NCBI GenBank assembly: GCA_001599595.1 | Contig: BCHH01000002.1 | Span: 410,390 to 474,389, forward strand | From: Beverwykella pulmonaria | Taxonomy: Eukaryota > Ascomycota > Dothideomycetes > Pleosporales > Melanommataceae | Direction: 5' to 3' | DNA: 64,000 nt | Shown here: piece after piece, positions 22,290-31,720 of the stretch | Position numbering within the stretch: position 1 is the first letter of the stretch | How the letters are laid out: every line of letters starts with the position of its first letter | Notes under the pieces: generated by a model | Told to the model about the DNA's origin: nothing | What the model saw: only the letters and a program-made list of their open reading frames with translations | The model's database searches: none | Position numbers and translations under genes: made by a program

Positions 22290-22591
22290 AACAGTAGTAG
22301 AGGCATTTGATATTCCGGCATCGTTATGGACATGGCGAATCTGGCAACACTATGGGCGGCTATTCGGACAGCGTTATGGGCACTTTCAACTCTGGCGGTA
22401 TATTCTCGATCTTGGTAGCGAAGAGGCCGTCACGCTCACTAGTTTTTGGGTCTAGAGTCGTTAACATCTTTGTTATAAGGGCGGTGAGAGGTAACTTACC
22501 CATCGTCGAGTAGAACGCACGAATCTGGGAGCGGTTGACTAGGGAGGGGGCGGAAGAGGTGCATCTTCTGGCGAAGAGTTCGTTGAAGCAT
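22290..22591 (-). pseudogene. Truncated copy 1 of the array coiled-coil gene
   Basis: An ATG at 22591 opens MLQRTLRQKMHLFRP as in the two full copies. An extra base in a C run (about 22545-22550) then shifts the frame. The intron-1 donor (GTAAGTTACC) and acceptor (CTCTAG) remain. Exon 2 starts with a GERDGLFATKIE-like stretch and then runs straight into 3' minisatellite sequence (about 22400), so the whole rod and the membrane exon are missing. Inactive. Confidence 0.7.
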
Positions 22592-23353
22592 GTTGACGGT
22601 CCTTGAAGGATCCATCAGGAGTAGCGGAAACAGTTGAAAGTAGCAGGAGGGAGAAGTTGTGAAAGTCGTGAGAAGAAGTATTTAAGTAGGAAGAAGAAGT
22701 AGTTAGTTAAGAAGAAGAAGTATTTAAGTGAGAAGAAGAAGTAGTTGGTTGAGAAGAAGAAGAAGTAGTTGGTTGAGAAGTAGAAGAAGTAGTTGGTTGA
22801 GAAGAAGAAGTTGAGAAGAAGACGCCCGGTGACAAGAGGTCCGGTGACAAGAGGTCCGGTGACAAGAAGAGCTCCGGTGAAAGAAGAGGTTGGGAAGGAA
22901 GGAGTGGGGCAGGAAGAAATTGAGTCATGGAAGGCGGTCATCCGACAGAGATTTCCCCACCAAACTTCAACTTGTTGTGAATTTATCTATGACGCGTCAA
23001 TTATCGACTCTGACGCATTCAAATTGAACTAGATCTCCAACAGCGTTAGATTGTCTGCGCACGTTTCCCATGAATTTGGAGAGACACAATAAGGATGGCA
23101 CGACTGAGGTGTTGGGGCACATTTCTTTTATGTCTGACATCTGTCTAGTGCACAGAGTTGAGAGTGTGCATTACGCTGTCAGAATAACAACCGCCCATAG
23201 TACTGCCAGTGTGGAGAGTGTCCATAATTCTGTCCGAATAACCGCCCATAGTGCCGCCAGATTCGCCATGTCCATAATGTGCCGGAATACCATACGCCTC
23301 TAATACTGTTGATACGGGGAGCCTTCATGCTCGTCGCATTCTGAAAATCCATT

Positions 23354-24102
23354 CTATTCTTCCTCCAACGCTTCCTCCGCGCCCTTTCGGAGAATAGCAC
23401 GTCTCTCAATCTCTGCATTAAGACGAGCTAATTCAATCCTTGGTAGGATCACTGAGATACCCACCAACAACATCGTAACGCCCAGGACCTTAACCTCATT
23501 AGAAACTAGTATATAATATATGGAGTGAGACTTACAAAGAAGATACTGTTGGAATAGAATTCAGTGCGTTGCATCTGTTGGTCAAGCGCAATCTGAGAGC
23601 GTTGCCTCTGTTGGTCAAGAGCAAACTGAGAGAATTGCGTCTGTTGTTCATGCGCTAACCGAGAGAATTGCTTCTGTTGGTCAAGCGCTAACCGAGAGAA
23701 TTGCGTCTGTTGGTCAAGCGCTAACTGAGAGAATTGTGTCTGTTGTTCATACGCAAACTGAGAGAATTGCGTCTGTTGGTTGGACGCATACCTATCCAAC
23801 TGACCGTTCAGGTTATGCTCGATCGTAATGCCGAGGCACTTGATATCCGTCCTAAGGCCACTAACGTCGGTCTTGGGGACAGCGATGTCTGCTTCCGGTT
23901 TCTCGATTTTGGTTGCAAAGAGGCTGTCACGCTCACCATTGTTTGGGCCACCATTTTTTGGGTCTAGAGTTGTTAAAATCTTTGCTATAAGGGCGGTGAG
24001 ATGCAACTTACCCATCGTCGGGTGGAACGCACGAATCTGGGGGCGATTGACCAGGGAACGGCGGAAGAGGTGCATGTTCTGGCGAAGGGTTCGCTGAAGC
24101 AT
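23354..24102 (-). CDS. Array copy 2: presequence-like, hendecad-repeat coiled coil, C-terminal TM
   Basis: Three exons: 24102..24012, 23963..23536, 23488..23354 (217 residues). N terminus MLQRTLRQNMHLFRRSLVNR, then QIRAFHPT, is rich in Arg and lacks acidic residues, as in mitochondrial presequences. The second exon ends in about six copies of an 11-residue unit like FSQLALDQQTQ. The last exon encodes VLGVTMLLVGISVILP, a likely membrane segment, then a charged tail (IELARLNAEIERRAILRKG...). Intron 1 is 48 bases with no stop in frame, so retention would insert 16 residues (GKLHLTALIAK...). The identical exon lengths in copy 3 (91 and 135 bases) support the model. Family not recognised; the layout recalls coiled-coil proteins anchored in the inner mitochondrial membrane, which is inference. 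Confidence 0.7.
23570..23775 (-). repeat. 33-base repeat coding an 11-residue (hendecad) unit
   Basis: About six imperfect 33-base units within copy 2; typical minus-strand translation FSQLALDQQTQ, with Phe/Leu/Ala at recurring positions and a Gln-rich face. Eleven-residue periodicity is compatible with a slightly right-handed coiled coil. The corresponding part of copy 3 shows only a decayed form (KFSQFALNQEQ, KQFAEFTVKQG). Confidence 0.75.
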
Positions 24103-24730
24103 ATTGAATGAACTTGATGGGAGACGGTCCTTGAAGAAGTTATCAGGAGTGGTGGAAACAGTTGAAAGTAGGAAAAGGGGGAAATTGTGAAGTCGTGAGA
24201 AGAAGAGGTTGTGTGAGAAGAAGTGGTTGTGTGAGAAGAGGTTGCGTGAGAAGAGGTTGTGTGAGAAGAAGTTGTGTGAGAAGAAGAGGTTAGGTGAGAA
24301 GAAGGGGTTCGGTGAGAAGAAGAGGTTCGGTGAGAGAGGTTAGGTGAGAAGAAGAGGCTCAGTGACAAGAAGAGGCTCGGTGAAAAGAGGTCCGGTGACA
24401 AGAAGAGATTGGGAAGGAAGGAGTGGGGCAGCAAGAAATTGGGTCATGGACAGTCATCCGACAGAGATTTCCCCGCCAACTTCAACTTGTTGTGAATTTG
24501 TCTATGACACGTCAATTACCAACTCCGACGCCTTCAAATCGAACTAGATCCCCACAGCATTAATATGCTTGAGAACTATCAGCATCTTCACACACGGAGT
24601 TTAGTCTAGATTTTTTGTGCATGTTTCCCACAAATTTGGAGAGACACAATAGGGATGGCACGACTAGGGTCAACACATTGGGGCACATTTCTTTTTATGT
24701 CTAACATCTATCTAGTGCCCAGAGTCGAGG

Positions 24731-24881
24731 GTGCATAACACTGTCAGAATAACCGCCCATAGTACTGCTAGTGTCGAGAGTGTCTATAATGATGTCCGAA
24801 TAACCGCTCATAATGCCGCCAGAGTTGAAAGTGTCCATAACGCTGTCCGAATAACCACCCATAGTGTTGCCAGATTCTCCA
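24731..24881. repeat. Minisatellite of 49-51-base units, segment 3
   Basis: Three units (24731-24779, 24780-24830, 24831-24881), each with the core CATAACGCTGTCCGAATAAC followed by CGCCCATAGT and GCCAG. Related units occur at about 23167-23270 in segment 2 and around 22330-22400 in segment 1. They lie 3' of each coiled-coil gene. Confidence 0.8.
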
Positions 24882-24989
24882 TGTCTATAACGATGCCGAA
24901 ATATCAAATGCCTCTAATGCTGTTAATACATTGCTCCTTCCTGCTTGTTTGCGCCTTCTTACTTGTTCAGTACAGTTCACGCGTCCACT

Positions 24990-25882
24990 CTATTTTTCTC
25001 CTAATACTTTCTCGACACCGTCTTGGTAAACGACACGTTTCTTGATCTCTGTATCCAGACGAGCCGATTCGTTCACCGGTAGGATCAACGAGCTACCCAC
25101 CAATACCATCGTAACGCCCAGGACCTTAACTTCATTAGAAACTGGTATATAATATATGGGGTGCGACTTACACCGAAGAGACTCCGGGTAAGGAATGCAG
25201 AGAATTGCTTCACTTGTTTATCCGAATACCGAGAAAGTTGTTCTCCTTGTTTAACCGTAAACTCAGCGAATTGCTTTTCTTGGCTCCTCGCATGCTGCTC
25301 TTGGTTGAGCGCAAACTGAGAGAATTTTTTCTCTTGGTTAAGCTCAAACCCAGCCAACTGATCTTTGATGTCCGTCTTGAAGCCAATGAAGTCCGTTTTG
25401 AGGATATTGACGTCCGTCTTGAGGACACCGACGTCCGTCTTGAGGACACCGACGTCCGTCTTGAGGGCACCGACATCCGTCTTGAGGACACCGACGTCCG
25501 TCTTGAGNNNNNNNNNNNNNNNNNNNNNNNNNNNNNNNNNNNNNNNNNNNNNNNNNNNNNNNNNNNNNNNNNNNNNNTCCGTCTTGAGGACACCGACGTC
25601 CGTCTTGAGGACACCGACGTCCGTCTTGAGGACACCGACGTCCGTCTTGAGGATACTGACGTCCTTCTTGAGGCCATCGACGTCTGCTTCCAGTTTCTCG
25701 TTCCTGGTTGCAAAAAGGCCTTCACGCTCACCAGTGGTTGGGTCTAGAGTCGTTAACGTCTTTGCTATAAGGGCGGTGAGAGGTAACTTACGCATTGATA
25801 GGTGGAGCGGACGAATTTGGGAGCGATTAGCCAAGGATGGGCGGAAGAGGTATGCCTTCTGGCGGAGAGTTCGCTGAAGCAT
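24990..25882 (-). CDS. Array copy 3: presequence-like, heptad-repeat coiled coil, C-terminal TM
   Basis: Three exons: 25882..25792, 25743..25172, 25124..24990 (about 265 residues if the 70 N are real length). N terminus MLQRTLRQKAYLFRPSLANR, then SQIRPLHLSM, basic and amphipathic like a mitochondrial presequence. Exon 2 contains at least twelve heptads of the type TDVGVLK, a less regular segment (KFSQFALNQEQ...), and then crosses a 47-base intron into VLGVTMVLVGSSLILPV and a charged tail (NESARLDTEIKKRVVYQDG...). The start at 25882 was chosen over 26065 because the upstream part is low-complexity CTT-rich flank also seen non-coding in copy 2. Intron 1 (25744..25791, 48 bases) is stop-free in frame. 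Function unknown; mitochondrial membrane location is inferred. Confidence 0.7.
25390..25690 (-). repeat. 21-base heptad minisatellite with a 70-N assembly gap (25508-25577)
   Basis: Units of the form GTCCGTCTTGAGGACACCGAC (one base over the quoting limit if extended) repeat in exact 21-base register on both sides of an N run at 25508-25577. On the minus strand each unit encodes one heptad, TDVGVLK, with Val and Leu at the core positions. The gap keeps the frame (70 N fit an open 191-codon exon), but its true length is unknown because short identical units are hard to assemble. Confidence 0.85.
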
Positions 25883-26389
25883 TTTTACAGTCCTTGAAGT
25901 GGCTATCAGGAGCGAGAGAAGTTGTGAGAGTTGTGAGAAGAAGAAGTTGGTTGACAAGAAGAGGTTCGGTGAGATGAAGAGGTTCGGTGAGATGAAGAAG
26001 TTGGGTGAGAAGAAGAGGTTCGGTGAGAAGAAGAGGTCAGGTGACAAGAAGAGGTCCGGTGACAAGAAAAGGTCTAGTGAAAGAAGAGATTGGGAAGGGG
26101 GCAGGAAGAAATTGGGTCATGGACAGTCATCCAACAGAGGTTTCCCCGCCAACTTCAACTTGTTGTGAATTTGTCTATGACGCGTCAATTATCAACTCCG
26201 ACGCCTTCAAATTGACTCAGGTAAATGTAGTTAAAGTTAACCCATACAATGCGCCTATACTGACGCGATTTTCGGGCATGAATCACGCCCTGCCCGCCCG
26301 CCTCGCCGTACTCTTCTACCTACTGGTCCCGTCTTCACAAACCGCGGCTGCTCTCTGCGAAAGCGTCTGAATATACATCGATTTGTTCT

Positions 26390-26880
26390 CCTAGAGTGGT
26401 CTCGGGACGCGATTGCGGATCGGGAGGGTTGTAGTACACACGCTGTTGACAATATCATCCACAACTTGAAGACCTACGGCAGCGTGCGGAAGCCTCCGCA
26501 GAACAAGCTCGGTGCAAGGCCAAGATCACTCAGGCAGATAGAGACGCTCTTTTCGATGAGCTGGTTCGGCACGGTTGGATGTATCAGGACGAGATGGTGC
26601 GATGTCTAAAGGTGGAGAGAGGTGTTTCTACCAGTCAGTCTGCGGGATCCAAACACTTGCGTGCCAACAACCAGTCCTGGCAGACAATGTTGCCTCTCTC
26701 TATCTCCCGAAATGAGGGCCTCCAAGAGTCCTATTGCAATGGGATAAGGAGGTTCGCCGCCGACGACATAGTGTTTCTGGACGTGTTAAATTTCAATGAG
26801 AAAACTGCATGGAGGCACCACGCCTACGCTCCTGTAGGCTATTCTGAAAGCAAGGTAGATGGTGAATATGGCCTATTATG
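26390..26880 (+). pseudogene. Tc1/mariner-type transposase relic adjoining the array
   Basis: Fragments in changing frames read AKITQADRDALFDELVRHGW, then MYQDEMVRCLKVERGVS, then ESYCNGIRRFAADDIVFLDV and FNEKTAWRHHAYAPVGYSE. This is the order of fungal Tc1/mariner-like DDE transposases: helix-turn-helix linker, then the first catalytic Asp block, normally FLDES.FNEKTGWRHHAYAPIG. Here the block reads FLDVLNFNEKT, the upstream half is frameshifted and the end is missing. It starts about 170 bases beyond the last segment of the tandem array. Inactive. No terminal inverted repeats were identified. Confidence 0.65.
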
Positions 26881-28088
26881 ATCTGTGATGATTCGCCTCG
26901 ATATTTGTGCTCAATATACGCCCACTAATGTCACAATCATGGCCCAGTCATCACGCCCCCATGTATTCAACATGTAGCCGGGAACATGCACGCAAAGGCC
27001 AACCGTGATCCATGTGAGAATGAAGAACAGAACAGTGATGGACATGACTTCTCCGCCTCCCTCCATGCTTTATGTCCTGATTCGAGATGTTGCAACGCTG
27101 TATTTGCTAATGGACCCATTGGAAGGATGCAACAGGGGGCTGGACCAAAGAGAAGACACGCGTGAGTCACGATGAGATAATATAGGCACTGGGCTAGCAC
27201 GAGCAGTGTCGCAAGTTTCAGGGTCTGTTGTCCAACATATAGAGCATTGGCCTCGTTCTACAGTTCACATAAGGCCAACACATAGCAATCCTTGCCGCGT
27301 CATACGCTGCCCTAATTCGTGTGAGAAATCTCATGTGGGTGACTCAACCAGTTGAGCTCATGTCGCGGTGGTGCTCCACACATGGCTCGCGGGTTGCGTG
27401 CCAACAATTTTCCACTGCGGCAGAGCAGACGGGAGGCCGTAACACACTCCCGGCACGGCTCAAAGTTAGTCAGCATTGGAAGTGACTGGAGGCACAATAG
27501 GAGGCAATTTGATAGGCGGGAATATAGGCCATTATGGGTGCCTTGGGAATAGAACGTCTAGTAAACCGTTACTGTAAACGTCACCCTGAACTCTCCAGTG
27601 TTGGGCGGAAGCGGCTGTCAAAGTAACACAGAGCCTATTAGCTAAAATGTGCTCTACCATCGCTGCTACCTCCGTAAAGCGGTATTTGTGTCCCGCGCTG
27701 CACCGAAGCTCTAGATGTTTGCAGCATTGTCAATGGTCGTGCAGCGCATTGCGTAGAGCTAGCTCCCATGCGCGGAGAAGCCTGGTGACAAAATAGAGGC
27801 GCGGATGGCACAGAAACGGCAGTTATAAGGTTCCACGGCATGTTTGCTTGGTCAAAATACAGCTGCCGGTGATGCATCGCGGGATGTGAGGCGAGTACGA
27901 GTGAGGTGCGGTCTGGTGTTGAGGCTGTCGTGCCCCTGCAGCGATCCCAGGGACCCCCGCCCGGCTGTTAGCAGCTTCCCTATGGACCCACCTCACACGA
28001 CAAGTCGCCATGGCTGCCCGCGACCTGCCTCCGGCCTGCACTGTCTCTGCTATACGAATCGCTTCTCTTCAGAGTCTAGGCCCCTGCA
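26881..28088. other. gene-poor stretch, nothing recognised
   Basis: About 1.2 kb between the transposase relic and the SDR gene; short frames only. Base composition becomes GC-richer towards 28000, consistent with the 5' region of the SDR gene. Confidence 0.45.
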
Positions 28089-29137
28089 ATGCCTCCAACA
28101 TCACCGCCAGCTGCCCGCGCTGGCCGCTTGTCGGGCAAAACAGCCATCGTGACGGGCTCCTCGTCCGGCCTCGGGCGCGCCATTGCAGAGGCGTACGCAC
28201 AAGAGGGCGCCCAGGTGTGCTGCGTTGACCTGTATCCCACCCTCCGTAATGCCACAAACCCCTTGACGGGCAAGGCCGACGATATCCACAACCGCATCAC
28301 GACCGGCACGCCCACCCACGAGCTCCTTGCCAACGAGTACGGCGGCAGGCACATGTATGTGCGCGCCGACCTCACACAGGCAGCAGATGTCGAAAATGCC
28401 GTAGCTACATGCGTCAAGGAGCTCGGCCGGCTAGACATCATGGTGAACAATGCCGGCATATCGGTAGAGAGCACCCATGCTCGCCCCATGCGCATCCACG
28501 AGACAAGCGAAGACGACTACGACAAGACCATGGCCATCAACACCAAGGCCATGTTCCTGGGATGCAAGTACGCAATTGCGCAGATGCTGCAGCAGGAGCC
28601 GCTGCCTGCCAGCAACGGCCATCGCGGCTGGATCGTCAACACGGCGAGCATTCAGGGCTTCGTCGGTTACTTCGGCACGCGTATGTCTCGTTTGCTTGCC
28701 CATGGCTGTCTTGCACATTAGAGCAAAACACGACTGATGGCCTTTGACATAGCTTCCTACGCCGCGTCCAAGGGAGCAGCCGTGATGCTGACGCGCCAGG
28801 TCGCATTGGATTACGGGCGCGACCGCATCCACTGCAATGCACTCTGTCCCGGATGTAAGTTGACCTCGCCATTTGCTGTTGGCTCCCATCCCCATCCATT
28901 CCAGTCATCGCTCAAAACGCGTGTCGCCTGACGACCACCACAGTCCTCAAGACGGCCATGACCCAGAACATCCAGAATGATCCTACGACCCACCAGAAAA
29001 TCGACGATGCCCACGTGCTGGGAGGCATGGGCGAGCCAGCAGATGTCGCTCGGGTAGCTGTGTTTCTTGCCAGTGACGATGCTCGCTGGGTCACTGGCGT
29101 GCCCTTACCCGTCGATGGTGGCTTCTTGTGCCAGTAA
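28089..29137 (+). CDS. Classical short-chain dehydrogenase/reductase (SDR)
   Basis: Three exons: 28089..28680, 28753..28854, 28944..29137 (295 residues). TGSSSGLG (residues 22-29) is the NAD(P)-binding turn, NNAG follows later, TASIQG supplies the catalytic Ser region, and SYAASKGA, formed across the first splice, gives the Tyr-x3-Lys motif. The protein ends GVPLPVDGGFLCQ, the usual SDR C-terminal block. An Asp after the second strand (CCVDLYP) suggests NAD rather than NADP preference. A NAD-dependent oxidation of an alcohol or sugar is likely; substrate unknown. No partner gene nearby. Confidence 0.88.
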
Positions 29138-30849
29138 GTCGATTCAGGTTGGGTAAATTTTCTCGCTTCTAGCAAGATGCGCCTCGTGAGAGATCGCTTG
29201 GCTTTGTGTCTCATTTCATCTCACTAGACGATTACTTTGCATTCGTCGCGCCCTGACAACACGCTGTCGTCGTGGCCCTAACTGGGGACACGCCGAGAAG
29301 AGATATGATTCAGTTCCAACCTGAGGTTTTAGTGCGGTATGGACACCGGATATGTACGTGGAGAAGCAATTCAATCTTTTTTTCTCTCCTCTCTATGTGC
29401 CATGTTCTACTCATCCTTTTTCGACTTCAGAAGTAAACAGCGAGCGAGCATTGTCGCATGCACGAGCGGGCGTTTGGTTTGTGATCGTCTTGAATTGCTC
29501 TCAAGGAACACTATAACACAGAAATACACTCTCCTTTGCTAGGCATTCGGGCACTTATGTCTTGTCACCATGGTTAGCTCAATCTCACGGCCCTGTATCC
29601 GCTCCAATTCTGCTGCACTCAGTCTTGGTAGAATACTCTCTTCGCAAGAACATCCACTTCGTACAACCGCAAGGGGGTTCCTGGACGCTAGAATTCCAGC
29701 TTTGGCGGTTCAACCACCCATCCAGCTCTTTCATTTAATACCGGAGTTACACCCCTACTCTCCTACCCATACCCTCACTATCTCTTATATTTAATCCCTT
29801 TTTCTTGATTTCCCCTGTACGGGGGCAAGCGTGACAGAACGGGCGGTCGAAAGTTAAGGAGAAGAAGCTATATACGCTCAAGAGCGTACAAACAGCACAT
29901 AAGGCACACGAAAGGTTTTCCTTGTATATAGGTTTTTCCTAAGGCAATAGTCTGCATAGCTCTAGAGAGGGCTGGAAACAGACGGTAAATAGACATAATA
30001 ATAATAATACCGGAACTTTTCTATTGTACAGTTCGACTTGGACGCAGAATGATCCCACTCATTCCGGTCAACATGCGTCCGTTCTTGCTTCAAGGAATCC
30101 CTCGCCAGATAATTCACCAGCAGATATTTGGAGGTGACTGGAAGTTCCTTACAAAGACAAGCGAGCTAGCTTTGCCTCTTGTCATCCAAGCTCCGGCTCA
30201 AGTTCTACCGTCCACGACCAACATCCTACCCAGATCACAAAGCTTGCAATGAAACAACAGTGATTTCCGGTGCAATTGTCAAAGGCACCAAGCCTCAGTA
30301 TTATACTTGGTCAAGCTGTCACGATGAGAAGAGGCAGTCAATCGTCTAATAGGTAAAGTGTATATAAGGATTGTGAAAGCCGTGAAGAACTGACTGCTCG
30401 CACGACGACTATATATATCCATGAAGGGGAGTAGAACACGTGCGACACGTGACACAAACCCGGCCGTAGCCAAACTAGCATATGAGGATCCTTCACCAGC
30501 TTGCCGCCCACCTACCACAATAGCCGATCGATTCACGGTAAGTCGAATCACTCTAGTATGAACTCTTCCACTGATTTATGATGCCAGTCACAAAAGTCCC
30601 TCGACGATCGCCGCTCAACTCCTCCTACGCTGACAGATCATCCAGTGGTAAGCAACTCCTTTCAAATATTGCGAAACACTACTGATTCTCACAAAGGACT
30701 CTGTCCGATACCTTCGCTAGCATCTACCCAATGGACGCACAACGGATCAATTATCAAACCCTTCCCCCGTCAGGCAGGCTAGACCCGTCAGAGAAAGAAC
30801 TCTGCTCCCATTAGATCAATACTGGGGAGTGCGCGTCCACTGCTACCAG
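29138..30849. other. gene-poor stretch, nothing recognised
   Basis: About 1.7 kb with only short frames on either strand. Pyrimidine-rich near 29730-29810. No gene supported. Confidence 0.4.
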
Positions 30850-31720
30850 TTACTGGTACAAGCATGAAATACTCCCACCCGAGAAGGTGCGTGATCTAGG
30901 ATTCAATTCTCGGCCCAAATGGTGGAAGGAGAAGGCTGTGATATGAGGACCTACTTGAATGTAGCGACGCATGGCCCAAGTCAATGGTGAAGAATCCGAT
31001 CGCCCTAGTGAGTCACCGTCTCCCCATGTCTTCGATCTATCTACATTTTGCAAACACGGGAGAGAGTGGAGAAAAACGGGCCTTAGTGTGCTCAAAAGTC
31101 TCAAGGCGAAGAATGAGCGCAGTATCCTCAACGAAAAGAATGAACACAGGCTGGTGTCGCACAGCCAGAAACAAATCCCAAGCTTGATCAACATCAACAT
31201 CGACCTCGACGCGCCTGCTCCACCCCCCGAGTCTCAAGCCATCCAAATCTGGCTCTGCAGCAACTCATCCTCAACTCCTTCATCTGTCTCCCCGCCACTT
31301 TCTCCCCCGTCTAGGTCTGGTTGATATGCAAAAAGCCACTAAAGAGAATCCCCGCTATGTGCGTCGCCACTCGGAAATCTTGTGGCCCTCGAGTGATGGT
31401 AGGATGCACGAGCAGTAACCCAAGCACAAGGGCACACTTACAAAGGCTGCCAAACCCGCACCACAGATCGCTGCGTCGACGAAATCCGGCTTGGCCAAAT
31501 TTAAGCACACTGGTAGGTAGGGGAACGAGGGAAAGGATCATGAGAAGAAGGGGACAGCTAATTCCGGGCTCCGGTCTCAGATCACAAAGATTGTGAGGGA
31601 TGCAAGCAACAAGGGTCGTCATAAAACTGCTACTGAGAAGGGCAAAGATGCTACGACGGGTATAGCAGTCAAGCAGATACCTGCTTACTCCCTGAGTCTC
31701 TAACACACAAAGCGAGGGTA
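30850..31720 (+). pseudogene. Degenerate coding remnant of unknown family
   Basis: Pieces in coding-like frames succeed each other: YKHEILPPEKVRDLGFNSRP with KWWKEKAVI then a stop, VFDLSTFCKHGREWRKTGLS (frame 30971..31324), QKATKENPRYVRRHSEILWP, a TAA, GTLTKAAKPAPQIAASTKSG, a TAG, and SGLRSQITKIVRDASNKGRH. They are Lys/Arg-rich and separated by stops and frame changes. This looks like an old gene or mobile-element ORF. I do not recognise the family, and chance is not excluded. Confidence 0.3.

Larger units (their letters stand above)
21405..26220. repeat. Three tandem ~1.6 kb segments (about 21405-23031, 23032-24547, 24548-26220)
   Basis: The same landmarks recur three times in the same order. 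Each segment starts near a CCAACAGCGTTA/CCACAGCATTA-like sequence, then GAATTTGGAGAGACACAATA, then GGGGCACATTTCTTTT, and a 49-51-base minisatellite (two or three clear units in segments 2 and 3). Next comes the minus-strand coiled-coil gene, its pyrimidine-rich 5' flank (CTTCTT-type on the minus strand), and a closing CTTCAACTTGTTGTGAATTT and CGTCAATTA. Segments 2 and 3 hold full genes; segment 1 holds a truncated copy plus a palindrome. Unit boundaries are my estimates. The shared non-coding flanks indicate duplication of whole segments rather than retrocopies. Confidence 0.85.

Noticed and set aside
22615..22941. Low-complexity minus frame (Phe/Ser/Thr-rich)
   Set aside because: It is a translation of the CTT-type flank that recurs upstream of each array gene; not a protein.
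25390..25690. CRISPR-like regular spacing
   Set aside because: Units are contiguous without spacers, in a eukaryotic coding exon, and have a 7-codon period.
25205..25877. Long plus-strand frames across the heptad repeat
   Set aside because: They are antisense readings of a 21-base repeat, which stays open in several frames because its length is a multiple of three. Exon structure and paralogue support lie on the minus strand.
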